64,000 bases of DNA from Endotrypanum monterogeii. Its lineage: Eukaryota > Euglenozoa > Kinetoplastea > Trypanosomatida > Trypanosomatidae. The stretch spans positions 531,583 to 595,582 of the forward strand of contig CM007342.1 of NCBI GenBank assembly GCA_000333855.2. Reading direction: 5' to 3'. Shown one piece after another: positions 51,983 to 62,014 of the stretch; the stretch's first letter is position 1; the number at the start of each line of letters is the position of its first letter. The position numbers and the translations under genes are program-made. The notes below the pieces were generated by a model, which worked only from the letters and a program-made list of their open reading frames with translations, made no database searches and was not told where the DNA came from.

Positions 51983-52863
51983 TTGTTTCTCGCATCAATC
52001 GTTTTTCTCTGCCTGCGTTCTGCATGCGTAGAGGTACGGAGGTGATGGGTGTTTTTCTTCTTTAAATGTCTGTGGTGTTCACCTAAGGTGAGGACACATA
52101 ATGTGCGACTTTGTTTTTGTTGTGTTTCATAATATATATCTATATATTTCTCGTGTCGTGTGCCCGCTTCAAAGTCGTGTTACTATCCTAGTGCAGCTGA
52201 TTCCTTTTTTCTTTTCTACTAGTCTCTGTTTCGGGACGTAAAATAAGCGGTCTTTGGTTTTGATGTTTACTACTATTTTGTTCTGTTGCCTTGGAGTTGA
52301 CTTCAACAATGGTAATGCCGGAATAAGTTGTCACTGCATTCTGCGCACGCCAACTCATCTCTAATAGCGGTAGAATCCTTTGCACATAGCGTTGTGCCTC
52401 TGTTTTGAGTAGGGATATAAAAAAAAGATGGATGGTGTTGTGGGCCCGTGCTCCTCGAAAAGAGAAAAGGGAACAGGTCAGACACGTTTTTGTGCTTCGG
52501 TTCGGCGCACTGTGTCTGCGTGTCTTCGTGCTTCTTTTTACATGAAGAGGGGTAGGAGTTCGGTGTGACACATACAGGCGTGTCACAGAGGGTTGCAAGG
52601 CGAGGTTCAAGAGGATCATCTAGAATTTACGTTGCCCTTCTGCCTTGACGAGAGTCTCTGCTCCACGCCTATCATGGAGCAGAGTACGCAGCTGCGAAGG
52701 AGCTCTGCTGCCTGTGTATGCCTGAATACCAAAACGAGTTTCTGCAGATTTCATGACCATATATATATTTATTTTTATATATATCTTTATATTTATATAT
52801 ATATTTATTTATTTATATATCTTTATATTTATATATTTTTTTCCCCCTCCCCTTTTCATCGCT

Positions 52864-52865
52864 AG
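52864..52865 (+). promoter_or_regulatory. Predicted trans-splice acceptor AG for the unknown 496-residue gene
   Basis: TTTTTTTCCCCCTCCCCTTT followed by TCATCGCTAG gives an AG at 52864-52865. The leader of 126 nt contains a 20-codon upstream frame at 52907-52969. Confidence 0.65.
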
Positions 52866-52906
52866 TGACAAGTGCACTAGCACTGCAATCTCACAAATAT
52901 ACACAT

Positions 52907-52969
52907 ATGCGCGTACCGATTTGCTTCCACCCCAAAGTTTGCTGTAGTGTCATAGCCGTCATCGAGTGA
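52907..52969 (+). other. Upstream open reading frame in the 5' leader
   Basis: ATG at 52907, 20 codons and a TGA ending at 52969, 22 bases before the main ATG. If the acceptor at 52865 is used, this frame is in the mature leader and may lower translation of the main gene. Confidence 0.4.
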
Positions 52970-52991
52970 GCGTCGCCATCAACCTTTTATC

Positions 52992-54482
52992 ATGTTGTGC
53001 GTGAGGAAGTTAACGTTTGTGGACAGGGCAGAGGAAAAGAGGCTGTGGAAGTATGAGCTACAGAAGCAGTGGTGTGTTGGGGGCCCCATTGCCGTTCGCG
53101 TCCATGATTCCAAAGAAAGTGTGCTTGGATCGACGATTCCTGCGGCCTTTACTCCCACGTCAGGGCTAGAGCAATCCTCACTCTGTGTTTCCTGGATAAG
53201 CGAAGACCCGGTCGAGGAACCTGTGCCACTCGAGGAGGCGAATGGGGAGGAATGTGGGCAGTTGCCCGTCAGGGATGGAGGCGATTCGCCAGAGGCTCTA
53301 AAGACTCCTTTGTCCCCAGCAGGTTCGAAGACGGCGTGCGAAAAGCCTCCCACTCCGCAAGGTGACGTGGCGATAGGCGTCCGAGACTCTGAGTCGTCTC
53401 CAGTTTCCATCGAACCACGGCCCCAGCCCACTGCTGAAGGTGCTCCTGGGGGTGACAAAGCTGCTATCCCTGTCACGTCGTTCGGTGATTTTGTCACTGC
53501 TGCTGCTGAAGCCAAGACAGGGGCTGCGTCAGATTTGCCGGTAGAGCTGATGAGCCCATCGTCGATGTCGGTAGGCTCCCCACGGAATAATATTGCCGCT
53601 GGAGAGAACAGCGATGCTGTGTCCCCATCAGCCCCTCTGGCACGCAGGGCTACCTTTAGCGACTGCATGCCGATCAGCATCGCTAGGGCAACCGAGGGCG
53701 TGCTCCACTTTGAGGTGATCACCGTCTTGGGCACAAAGGTTGCGGTGGGGAGGGCGACTGTGCTATCTATTCTCGAGGCCGACACATCGCAATCACCCCA
53801 AGTTCAGCACTACTCTCTGCTCATCCGGCCGATGAACACCAAGGCTGAGAGCGCCAGCACGATTCACGCTGTGCTGGAGTTTAGCGTCATTGTCGGGACA
53901 ACGGATGTCGCTACCGTAGTTTCCTTGGCCGCTAGCGCGTCTTCTGCTCCGATGTCCACACCACTGCCTGCAGGTAACACGTGTTCCTTTTCTACCAATA
54001 GTTTCTACTTTCCCTCTCAATTTCTTTCTGGGCGTGGCGTCTACATAGTGACCAATGTCCTCTGTGTGGAGAGTGACTCCGACGAACCTGTGCGACTGGA
54101 GATGGTCCTGCCGGAGGACATGAAGCAGATGTGTGTTCTACCAGATAAAAAGGCCCTTCTGCAGAAAAAAGGTGAGCGAGCCTACTTCACGTGCACGTGG
54201 GATTTGTGTAGTTCGTACGCGAGCACTGCCAAAAGCCAGGACACCGACGGGAAGTGGACCTCAGCTGGTTTGCATGTTTTGATTCGTGAGGGTGCCGTCA
54301 ACAGGGCTCCTGTTGTTATCGAGCTGCTTGGTGAGCCCCCGCAAACAGAAGCGAAAGATGTGAATCCTTATATGTTCTTTCTCAATCATGCCAAAATCAC
54401 GAACAACTCCTGTAACAGTGATGATGAGACCGCCTTGATGGATCTTTTACCCATATCCCTTGTTACCCGTGCAGGCACCTAG
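52992..54482 (+). CDS. Unrecognised protein with a Pro/Ser/Glu-rich N-terminal half
   Basis: A 496-residue protein I cannot assign. The first 30 residues (LTFVDRAEEKRLWKYELQKQ) look folded or helical. Residues about 45-220 are rich in Pro, Ser, Glu and Ala and are probably disordered. From about 222 to 485 the sequence alternates hydrophobic and polar residues like a beta-rich fold (LHFEVITVLGTKVAVGRA, GRGVYIVTNVLCVE, VRLEMVLPEDM, FTCTWDLCSSY). A beta-sandwich such as a C2- or calpain-III-like domain is possible but not shown. Codon use is normal for the block, and the ATG follows a good splice acceptor, so it is a real gene. Confidence 0.75.
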   Translation: MLCVRKLTFVDRAEEKRLWKYELQKQWCVGGPIAVRVHDSKESVLGSTIPAAFTPTSGLEQSSLCVSWISEDPVEEPVPLEEANGEECGQLPVRDGGDSPEALKTPLSPAGSKTACEKPPTPQGDVAIGVRDSESSPVSIEPRPQPTAEGAPGGDKAAIPVTSFGDFVTAAAEAKTGAASDLPVELMSPSSMSVGSPRNNIAAGENSDAVSPSAPLARRATFSDCMPISIARATEGVLHFEVITVLGTKVAVGRATVLSILEADTSQSPQVQHYSLLIRPMNTKAESASTIHAVLEFSVIVGTTDVATVVSLAASASSAPMSTPLPAGNTCSFSTNSFYFPSQFLSGRGVYIVTNVLCVESDSDEPVRLEMVLPEDMKQMCVLPDKKALLQKKGERAYFTCTWDLCSSYASTAKSQDTDGKWTSAGLHVLIREGAVNRAPVVIELLGEPPQTEAKDVNPYMFFLNHAKITNNSCNSDDETALMDLLPISLVTRAGT

Positions 54483-54845
54483 ACAGCAACTGCATCGTAG
54501 TTCCTCGTCAAAGGCTATGACGCCCTCACATAGAGTTTCACTGGACCATCGGGAAACTCAGTGCGTCATTATCTTATTCAAGGAGTCCGTGATATGAACC
54601 ACAGAGGGCAGAAGTGTCATGGGGAAATGCTTTGTTTCCCTTTCTCGCTCATGACACGTAGTGGCGAATCAGAGCTGCTCTTTGCCAGCAAGTCCACCTC
54701 GTGGGCACTTTTTTTTTTTGAAAACGAAATCCATGGCGAGGTGAAAGGGGATATGGGCACACATGTTATGCCTACATATTGCATTCCCTTCGCTGTTTCT
54801 GCCCCCGAACGCCGTTATCTTCGATTTTCCACTTAGGTATCTAAG

Positions 54846-54879
<34 letters not shown>

Positions 54880-56319
54880 TATTTACCCTTCGTAATGGTG
54901 ATATTATTTCAGTTGCACTACTGGTGTGCTTTTGCCTCTTTTAAAATTCCCCTTCCTTGTAGAAGTTGGTGATCTTTCTGTCTTGGGAGTTGATATAGAT
55001 TTGTGAACATGATTCTCCCTCACTTTTCTCCACCTTTTTTTTTCATTTCTGTGTGCGTGTGTGTGTGTGTGTGTGCTCTTCATTTCAGCCCTCGGTGACC
55101 GTCTGGGGAGGAGGAGGAGCGGAAAACAAATACTCGAGCGCTATGTCGGAGTTTTAGTATTTTATACGGCGAGTAAGCGAGTGGATTCCTGTGTACGTTG
55201 CCGATGCTGAACTACTTCGGATGAGGGCCCGTGTCAAGCACCTACGTGGTGGACTCGTAGTGATTGATTGTTACGTGTAGGCAACGGTCAGCTTCTGGAC
55301 GACGCTGCGCATCGCTCTGACACGCAGCTGCGCATATTTCTGAACCCCCCCCCCCCCCCGATCCATTTTTTTTTCTTTGAAAAGAGATAGGGTTACCCTA
55401 ACTTGTGGAAGCCTGCCGTGACCGACTTGTGGCTATGGGTGAGGTAGATGCGCCGTAGGATAGGGGAGGCGCTGATCCACATACTGCGAGAGACGGAGCG
55501 ATGTTCAGCAAGTCTATTAGGAAAATATTTTCCCCAGATGTCTGTTTTGGGTGAAGGAGGTGTCCTCGCAGTATAGTGCTTCCATCGTCGATTCGCACCA
55601 TGTGATGAAGCTGGGGCATGGCATGGCGTGGTGTGATGGGGTGAAAACAGGGTTTTACATAATATTATATCGCAGAACAGAAACTGCAAGAGGAAGCGAT
55701 AGGGGGGAGAAAAAGAGCACGCACACGCGCACGCACACGCATCTGTTCATTCATTGACACTATTGCACCTGGCGCTGCCTGCGGCTTTTTTCTCATTTTT
55801 CTCTTGTCGAGGGTTATCACCGGTGTTACGGTTGTCGTGGTTTGACGGTTCACTCAGCTGCCAGCACCGCCTATTCACACCCAGCAGTTACAAAAAAATA
55901 AAAAAATGTGCGCTAACATCCATTGCTGGAAAGACGGGGGCTCGAGGTCCTTCATCAGAACAAGAGAAAGCCATAAGATCTTTTTTCCACTCCTACCTCT
56001 CACTAGTCTCCTCCCTTTCGAGGGTCTCAAAGTAGTACATCCGCTTCTCTCCCTCTTGATCTCATCCGGAGCGTCAGGTGATGATTCGCGGTCATCTCCT
56101 TTCCGTCCACGCGCGCGGTGGGCTGCTGCACCGTCATGTCTTTTGTCTGATTGCCCCTCCTCCCTCCCCTGACTTACCTTTTCTCCCTCTCTTCCTCTGT
56201 GTCTCCCCTGCTTGTGCGACTCACTCATTCGCTTACTCACATATTCACTCACTCGCTCGTGCGCTTTGCCACTCCCGTTGTCACCGTGTCGTCGTGCGCA
56301 GGGTATCGCAGTGTGCATC
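54483..56319. other. Intergenic region between the unknown gene and eL14
   Basis: About 1.8 kb, no supported gene. It contains a TATACA-type repeat at 54846-54880, (GT)n near 55052-55073, a run of 15 C at 55345-55359, and a long pyrimidine-rich stretch from about 55985 to 56280 that feeds the eL14 acceptor. Confidence 0.65.
56300..56301 (+). promoter_or_regulatory. Predicted trans-splice acceptor AG for ribosomal protein eL14
   Basis: A long pyrimidine-rich stretch ends in CGTCGTGCGCAG; the AG at 56300-56301 gives an 18-nt leader before the ATG at 56320. Confidence 0.55.
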
Positions 56320-56847
56320 ATGGTCAAGTCCCACTACATCCGTGCCGGTCGCCTGGTACGCATCCTTCGTGGCCCTCGCCAGGACCGCGTCGGTGTGATC
56401 GTCGACATTGTCGACGCGAACCGCGTGCTGGTGGAGAACCCGGAGGACGCGAAGATGTGGCGTCACGTGCAGAACCTGAAGAACGTGGAGCCGCTGAAGT
56501 TCTGCGTGAGCATCAGCCGCAACTGCAGTGCGAAGGCGCTGAAGGATGCGCTGGATTCGTCGAAGGTGCTGGAGAAGTACGCGAAGACGCGCACTGCCAC
56601 CCGCGTGGAGGCGAAGAAGGCGTGTGCTGCGTCGACGGACTTCGAGCGCTATCAGCTGCGCGTTGCGCGCCGCTCTCGCGCGTACTGGACGCGCAAGGCG
56701 TTTGACGAGAAGGACGCGAAGACGCCTGTGTCGTGGCACAAGGTTGCGCTGAAGAAGCTGCAGAAGAAGGCCGCGAAGCTGGACTCGACCGAGGGCGCGA
56801 AGAAGCGCATGCAGAGAGCGATCGCTGCGCGCAAGGCGAAGAAGTAA
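56320..56847 (+). CDS. RPL14: 60S ribosomal protein L14 (eL14)
   Basis: A 175-residue ribosomal protein. The N-terminal KOW-like SH3 domain (HYIRAGRLVRILRGPRQDRV, then GVIVDIVDANRVLVENP) is followed by the eL14 helical region and a basic, Ala/Lys-rich C-terminus (GAKKRMQRAIAARKAKK). Codons are strongly G/C-ending (AAG, GCG, CTG, CGC), more so than in any other gene here, as expected of a highly expressed gene. Length and sequence fit the trypanosomatid protein. Confidence 0.97.
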   Translation: MVKSHYIRAGRLVRILRGPRQDRVGVIVDIVDANRVLVENPEDAKMWRHVQNLKNVEPLKFCVSISRNCSAKALKDALDSSKVLEKYAKTRTATRVEAKKACAASTDFERYQLRVARRSRAYWTRKAFDEKDAKTPVSWHKVALKKLQKKAAKLDSTEGAKKRMQRAIAARKAKK

Positions 56848-57636
56848 GACTGTAATCCCCTTGCCTTCCCCCATTCCCTCTGATTCCTCTTATTTGTGAT
56901 TTTGTTTGATCGTCGGTTGTTGTTAACCGCTGACCTGTAGTTTCTTCATTTACCCCTAAAGGGGGATAGAAAAAAAAAAACTGAAAAAGAAAAGCAAAAG
57001 AATGAGACACTTTTTTTGTGTTTACAATGCAGCAATAGATGACACGAGTGCGACCACCTCTACCCTTTTTAGGGAGGCCGAGGGGGCAGCGGTGTATGTG
57101 CAAGGCCATTACTGCACCTGCAGTTGCCTTTTCCCTAGTTCTACGGGAGTCTGGCAGGTCGTGATCATTATATCAGATGCATCGTCGGCTACTTGGCTGT
57201 TTTCTGATGCGTGCCTTCTGGAGGGTACTTCCAGGATTGTCCTAGTGTATCTTGATGTCTCACTCTCCATTGTCCGCGGTGGAGTGGTATGTCCTCGACT
57301 GTATGTTGCTAGCTGCTGCAGGCGGGGAGAAGCAGCTGTTCATGTCCACCTATGCATTTCATTCTTTCGTTTCTACCTTCACATTTTTGACCCCCTTAAA
57401 AAAAATAATAACAAACATGACTAAAAAAGGTTGCCAAGTACTGTCACCTTATAAATTTTGTTCTCACTTCGGGGGTGGTGACGGTGCGTGGTGCCGGGGA
57501 GGAGCACACTCACATACACACGAAGACACAGTCACACAGTAAAGGTGTGTTGTGTGTGCTGCGAGGCAGTGTTGAAGCTGTAAGGAAGAAGGGGGGGGGA
57601 AGCAAAAAAAAAAAGTTGAAAAAGGCCTGGGAAAAA
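56848..57636. other. Intergenic region between eL14 and dephospho-CoA kinase genes
   Basis: About 790 bases, no supported gene. A-runs occur at 56970-56979 and 57605-57614. A pyrimidine-rich stretch at 57354-57400 is followed by an AG near 57427, a possible splice site for the kinase; several short upstream ATGs occur after it. Confidence 0.55.
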
Positions 57637-58371
57637 ATGATTCTCATCGGTTTGACAGGTGGGATTGCTTGCGGCAAGTCATGTGTGTCGCGAATGCTTG
57701 CCTATGAGTTTCATATGGAGGTTATCGATGCGGATCTCATCGTGCGTGAGCTCCAGGCCCCCCACGCTCCGTGCACGAGGCTCATAGCCGCGCGGTGGCC
57801 CTCCTGTGTGCATCCGGAGACTGGCGAGCTTGACCGTGCAGAGCTTGGCAGGATCATCTTTAGCGACGCGCGTGCTCGACGGGAGCTGGGCAAGATAATG
57901 CATCCAGCTATTTTGAAGGCTATTTTGAAACGCATCGCCAGCGCGTGGTGGCGCGACCTTTGGCGCAGCGGTGCTGCTGCTTCGCCGTCTGTTGTGGTGC
58001 TGGACGCGCCCACGTTGTTTGAAACGCAAATGTTCCGGTACTTTATTAGCGCGTCGGTCGTGGTGAGTTGTTCAGAGCAGCGGCAGGTCGAGCGGCTACG
58101 TAGTCGGAACGGCTTGTCGCGGGAGGAGGCGCTGCAGCGCATTCGCAGTCAGATGCCCCTAGAGGAAAAGCGTCGCCTAGCTGACTACGTCATCGATAAC
58201 GACTGCGCAGACGACTTAGACTCACTTCGGAGATCTCTACACGAGTGTGTGGTGTGGATGTCGAAGCGGTCTAACAAACGGCTCACGTGCGTCTTCGGTT
58301 CTCTGGCTGTTGCTCTGACGGCGGTAATGGCTGGCGTAGGCTATGCGGGTTATCGACTACTGCTAACATAA
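57637..58371 (+). CDS. Dephospho-CoA kinase with a C-terminal membrane segment
   Basis: A 244-residue CoaE-type kinase that phosphorylates dephospho-CoA in the last step of coenzyme A synthesis. The P-loop GGIACGKS lies at residues 8-15; the family's D-A-D motif (VIDADLIVRELQAP) and the lid and base-binding region (RNGLSREEALQRIRSQMPLEEKR) follow. The final 22 residues (CVFGSLAVALTAVMAGVGYA and beyond) are a single hydrophobic segment with a short tail, making it a likely tail-anchored protein. Bacterial CoaE lacks such a tail, so membrane attachment, perhaps at the mitochondrial outer membrane, is inferred. The start is the ATG at 57637; the longer frame to 57475 lacks a sensible start. Confidence 0.93.
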   Translation: MILIGLTGGIACGKSCVSRMLAYEFHMEVIDADLIVRELQAPHAPCTRLIAARWPSCVHPETGELDRAELGRIIFSDARARRELGKIMHPAILKAILKRIASAWWRDLWRSGAAASPSVVVLDAPTLFETQMFRYFISASVVVSCSEQRQVERLRSRNGLSREEALQRIRSQMPLEEKRRLADYVIDNDCADDLDSLRRSLHECVVWMSKRSNKRLTCVFGSLAVALTAVMAGVGYAGYRLLLT

Positions 58372-59125
58372 GAGTATCTCCTTGAATCTCTCGGGTGGAT
58401 GAGGAGGTGTCTACTTCCTTGTAGGAGGCGGCTATGGCTGATGTCATCAGAGGGGAGGTGGGGTGGGGTGGGGGTGATCGATATAAAAAAAAATCCCCCG
58501 TGGTCGGTTGGCTGGGTGTTTTTTTACTCCCACACCAAATAGGGAATGGGGGGAAACAAGGCACCGGTACGCAAATACACAAATACAACGAAGTCTTTCT
58601 TATTAGCCAACGAGGGTGAATTGGAGCGTAGTTGAAGCGACTCTGATCCGAGTCTGTAGGGGTGTGTATGTCACGCACGTAGCCGTGGCCCGCAAACTCT
58701 TTCACGCCTAGAATATATATATATATATATATATAGTTCGCAACGTTTGCATGATACACTGTTCCAAACACCCTGCGGCACAGAAATATGTTCTCTTTCC
58801 CTGGAGGACTCTTCTCACTTGTCCTCATCTGCTCGGTCGCTTTCACTTTTTTTTTCCCCTACCCCTGACTTCTCGAGGATGTGTCTTTCTCTGCGTGTGT
58901 GTGTGTCTTTTGACCCCGGTTACCTCTACATCATAATAACTGTCCCTCTTCCCCATCCCTCCGGATGATAACGACACCACTGTAACCGTTGTCATCCATG
59001 CACGCTCAAGTATTTGTTTGCATTTGATATACAGTGAAAATATATTTTGTCACTTCTTCCTCCTTCACTCCTCGTCTGCCGAAACAGAAAAACTGAAGCG
59101 CTTATTTCCGTTGCTGTACCGCGGG
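58372..59125. other. Intergenic region between dephospho-CoA kinase and alanyl-tRNA synthetase
   Basis: About 750 bases, no gene. It contains a (TA)n tract at 58711-58734 and pyrimidine tracts at 58838-58870 and 59046-59080. Confidence 0.65.
59086..59087 (+). promoter_or_regulatory. Predicted trans-splice acceptor AG for alanyl-tRNA synthetase
   Basis: CACTTCTTCCTCCTTCACTC followed by CTCGTCTGCCGAAACAG gives an AG at 59086-59087 and a 38-nt leader before the ATG at 59126. Confidence 0.6.
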
Positions 59126-62014
59126 ATGTCGACCACCAAGTGGCCTGTGAGTCGAGTCCGCCAGGAGTTCGTGGACTACTTCAAGAGACAAGAGCACACC
59201 TTTGTGCCCGGTGACCATGTCTCCCCCCACAATGACCCCACGCTGCTGTTTATCAACGCTGGTATGAATCAGTTCAAAGCGCTCTTTTTGGGGACTGCTG
59301 ACCCCAACACTGAGTTTGGCCGTATGAAGCGAGCAGTCAACTCGCAAATGTGCATTCGTGCCGGTGGAAAGCACAACGACCTGGATGATGTCGGTCGTGA
59401 CACATACCACCACACTTTTTTCGAAATGCTGGGGTCGTGGTCTTTTGGGGACTACTTCAAGAAAGAGGCAATACATTGGGCCTGGGATTTGTTGACAGAG
59501 GTGTACAGGCTTCCCAAGGATCAGCTCTACGTAACCTATTTCGAAGGGGATGAGAAGAGCGGCCTGGCACCGGATCTGGAGGCGAAGGAATTGTGGAGCC
59601 AATACCTCCCCGAAAGCCAGATCATCCCTGGAAACATTAAGGACAACTTCTGGGAGATGGGTGACACCGGACCGTGCGGCTCGTGCTCGGAGGTTCACTT
59701 TGACCGCATCGGCAACAGAAATGCTGCCCATCTCGTGAACAAGGACGATCCGATGGTGGTAGAGATTTGGAATTTGGTGTTTATGCAGTACGAGCGTCGC
59801 GCAGATGGCTCTCTCACTGAGCTGCCGCAGAAGCACATCGATACCGGCATGGGCTTGGAGCGTCTCACTTCCATCCTGCAGGGTGCAAAGTCTAACTACG
59901 ACACAGACGCGTGGATCCCCATCTTCGAGGCGATTCAGGCTGTGACTGGCTACCCGAAGTCATACGCAGAGATCCACGAGGACCCTGACAGCGACGCTGT
60001 GGTGGCCTACCGTGTCGTCGCTGACCACGTCCGATGCTTGACGACTGCCGTAGGCGACGGCGTCATGCCGGATTCCGTCGGTCGCGGCTTCGTGCTACGT
60101 CGCATTATCCGCCGCGCTGTGCGCTACGGGGTTCAGTTCCTCGGGGCTGAGCCTGGATTCTTCACGCAGCTGGTCGACAGCGTGTGCGCGTCCTTGGGCC
60201 CATTCTTCCCGCACCTAGAGGATCCCCGCAATATTCACCGCATCAAAGCGGTGCTGTCTGATGAAGAGCAATCGTTTGCCAAGACATGGGAAGTGGGGCT
60301 GAAACAGTTCAACCGTCTCGTGGGAGAATCTCGGGAGGGCGACTGCAAAGTGATTGGCGCCAACGAGGCCTTTCTGCTGCACGACCGGTACGGGTTCCCG
60401 GTGGATTTGACTTGTTTGCTAGCTGAGAAGGAGGGCATGTCAGTGGACATGGAGGGCTTCAACTCCTTGATGAAGTCGAGCCAGGGAAACGCGGGGCGTG
60501 TGGCGGCTGCTAAAACATTTATCGATGCTTACCAGCTCGAGGAGCTCAAAACACGCGCCATTCCGCAGACCGACGACGCCGCCAAGTATGCCTGGACGGA
60601 CTCCACTGGCGACGTACTCGCAGTCTTTGACAAGAAGAACAGCAAATTTATTTCTCTTCTGGAGCCTGGAAACGGTTTGGGTGAAGAGGAGGTAGGAATT
60701 ATTCTGAATACCACAAATTTTTATTCCGAGTCTGGCGGACAGGTGTACGACACGGGTCGCTTGGTTGCAGCGAGCGACTGTGTATTCGAGGTGCGGAAGG
60801 TGTACAACGTGGGCGGCTACGTGGTGCATGTGGGCAATCTCAGCAAGGATTCTACCTCTCCGATGCCTTCATCTGCCGTGGTGCAGTTGCAGGTAGACTA
60901 CGAGCGCCGTTTGCCGATCGCAGCAAACCACACCTCTACGCATCAGCTGAACTGGGTGCTGCGTCATGTGCTTGAGCAAAAGCCGGACAATTTTACGGAG
61001 GTTCAGCAGAAGGGATCTCTCGTGACGGATGAGATGCTTCGCTTTGACTTCAGCTATAACTCGAAGTTGTCCAATGAAGATCTTGTGCTTGTGGAGCGGC
61101 TGCTGAACGAGAAAATCCAGGCAGCTCTGCCCGTCTACCGCAAGGAGGTGCCGTTGGAGGATGCAAGCAAGATCAAGGGTCTTCGCTGCATGTTTGGCGA
61201 GAAGTACCCCGACCCAGTCAGCGTCGTTTCTATCGGCGCCCCGATCGACGAGATGCTGGAGAGTCCGGAGAAGGAGGAGTGGCGTGATTACGCCGTTGAG
61301 TTCTGCGGTGGGACGCACCTCAAAAACCTGAGCCAGGCAGAGAAGGCGGTGATCATCTCCGAGGAGGCCCTTATGAAGGGTGTGCGCCGGGTGGTGGTCG
61401 CTACGAAGGGAGAGGCTGAGAAAGTGATCAGGGTGGGTGATGAGTTGAAGAAACAGTTCGATGAGCTGGTGAGCAAGGAGGCGACAGCGGCCAACGTGAA
61501 GGCGCTGTCGGTGCTGAACAAAAAGGTGGGTGATAGCTCTGCTCAACTGGTGCTCAAGAACGCGATGCGCGATGGCATCGATGTGGCTATCAAACAGATG
61601 AACGCATCCCTAAAGTCCAAGGCTGCGGAAATCAAGGATAAGGCCTCAGAGGCAGGCAGGGCCCTTGGCGCGTCGCACGACGCGGCTGCCGCACCATTTC
61701 TTGTCCTCCATATAACCGAATTTGGCGCAGAACGCGAGGCACTGCAGGCGTTTGCCGACAGCTTCTCCAGCACGGTGAGCGGGCCGGTGGGTGTCTTCCT
61801 CATCGGCAGTGACGACGAAAAGGCGCTCGCAATTGTGTCCATGCCAACTGCTTTCGTGGAAAGAAAGCTGAGCGCTGTCACGTGGGCAAAGACCTCCATT
61901 GGCAAGGGTGGCGGCAAGCCCAACGCCGCTCAGTCTGGTCTCCCCACCAAGGACGTCTCTGCGGCTGCAGCTAAGGCCATGACAGAGGCGGAGAAGATGA
62001 AGGCGTCTCTGTAG
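59126..62014 (+). CDS. AlaRS: Alanyl-tRNA synthetase
   Basis: A 962-residue class IIc synthetase that charges tRNA-Ala. The N-terminal catalytic core starts with the usual VRQEFVDYFKRQEHTFVP and contains LLFINAGMNQFKALFLG and the conserved RAGGKHNDLDDVG and HHTFFEMLGSWSFGDYFK blocks. The editing domain has its zinc-type motifs H602-x3-H606 (HTSTH) and C727-x3-H731 (CGGTH), so serine/glycine proofreading should be active. The C-Ala region follows at about 790-960. The length is normal for a eukaryotic AlaRS. Trypanosomatids are thought to use one AlaRS for cytosol and mitochondrion; no clear presequence is seen at this start, and the upstream frame to 59018 lacks an ATG. Confidence 0.98.
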   Translation: MSTTKWPVSRVRQEFVDYFKRQEHTFVPGDHVSPHNDPTLLFINAGMNQFKALFLGTADPNTEFGRMKRAVNSQMCIRAGGKHNDLDDVGRDTYHHTFFEMLGSWSFGDYFKKEAIHWAWDLLTEVYRLPKDQLYVTYFEGDEKSGLAPDLEAKELWSQYLPESQIIPGNIKDNFWEMGDTGPCGSCSEVHFDRIGNRNAAHLVNKDDPMVVEIWNLVFMQYERRADGSLTELPQKHIDTGMGLERLTSILQGAKSNYDTDAWIPIFEAIQAVTGYPKSYAEIHEDPDSDAVVAYRVVADHVRCLTTAVGDGVMPDSVGRGFVLRRIIRRAVRYGVQFLGAEPGFFTQLVDSVCASLGPFFPHLEDPRNIHRIKAVLSDEEQSFAKTWEVGLKQFNRLVGESREGDCKVIGANEAFLLHDRYGFPVDLTCLLAEKEGMSVDMEGFNSLMKSSQGNAGRVAAAKTFIDAYQLEELKTRAIPQTDDAAKYAWTDSTGDVLAVFDKKNSKFISLLEPGNGLGEEEVGIILNTTNFYSESGGQVYDTGRLVAASDCVFEVRKVYNVGGYVVHVGNLSKDSTSPMPSSAVVQLQVDYERRLPIAANHTSTHQLNWVLRHVLEQKPDNFTEVQQKGSLVTDEMLRFDFSYNSKLSNEDLVLVERLLNEKIQAALPVYRKEVPLEDASKIKGLRCMFGEKYPDPVSVVSIGAPIDEMLESPEKEEWRDYAVEFCGGTHLKNLSQAEKAVIISEEALMKGVRRVVVATKGEAEKVIRVGDELKKQFDELVSKEATAANVKALSVLNKKVGDSSAQLVLKNAMRDGIDVAIKQMNASLKSKAAEIKDKASEAGRALGASHDAAAAPFLVLHITEFGAEREALQAFADSFSSTVSGPVGVFLIGSDDEKALAIVSMPTAFVERKLSAVTWAKTSIGKGGGKPNAAQSGLPTKDVSAAAAKAMTEAEKMKASL

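Larger units (their letters stand above)
51983..52991. other. Intergenic region between helicase and the unknown 496-residue gene
   Basis: About 1 kb, no supported gene. It contains the helicase 3' UTR, a long T/A repeat of ATTTATAT type at 52757-52840 and a strong pyrimidine tract with a splice acceptor at 52865. Confidence 0.65.

Noticed and set aside
59018..59125. Upstream in-frame extension of alanyl-tRNA synthetase as a mitochondrial presequence
   Set aside because: There is no ATG in it and most of it lies before the predicted splice acceptor.
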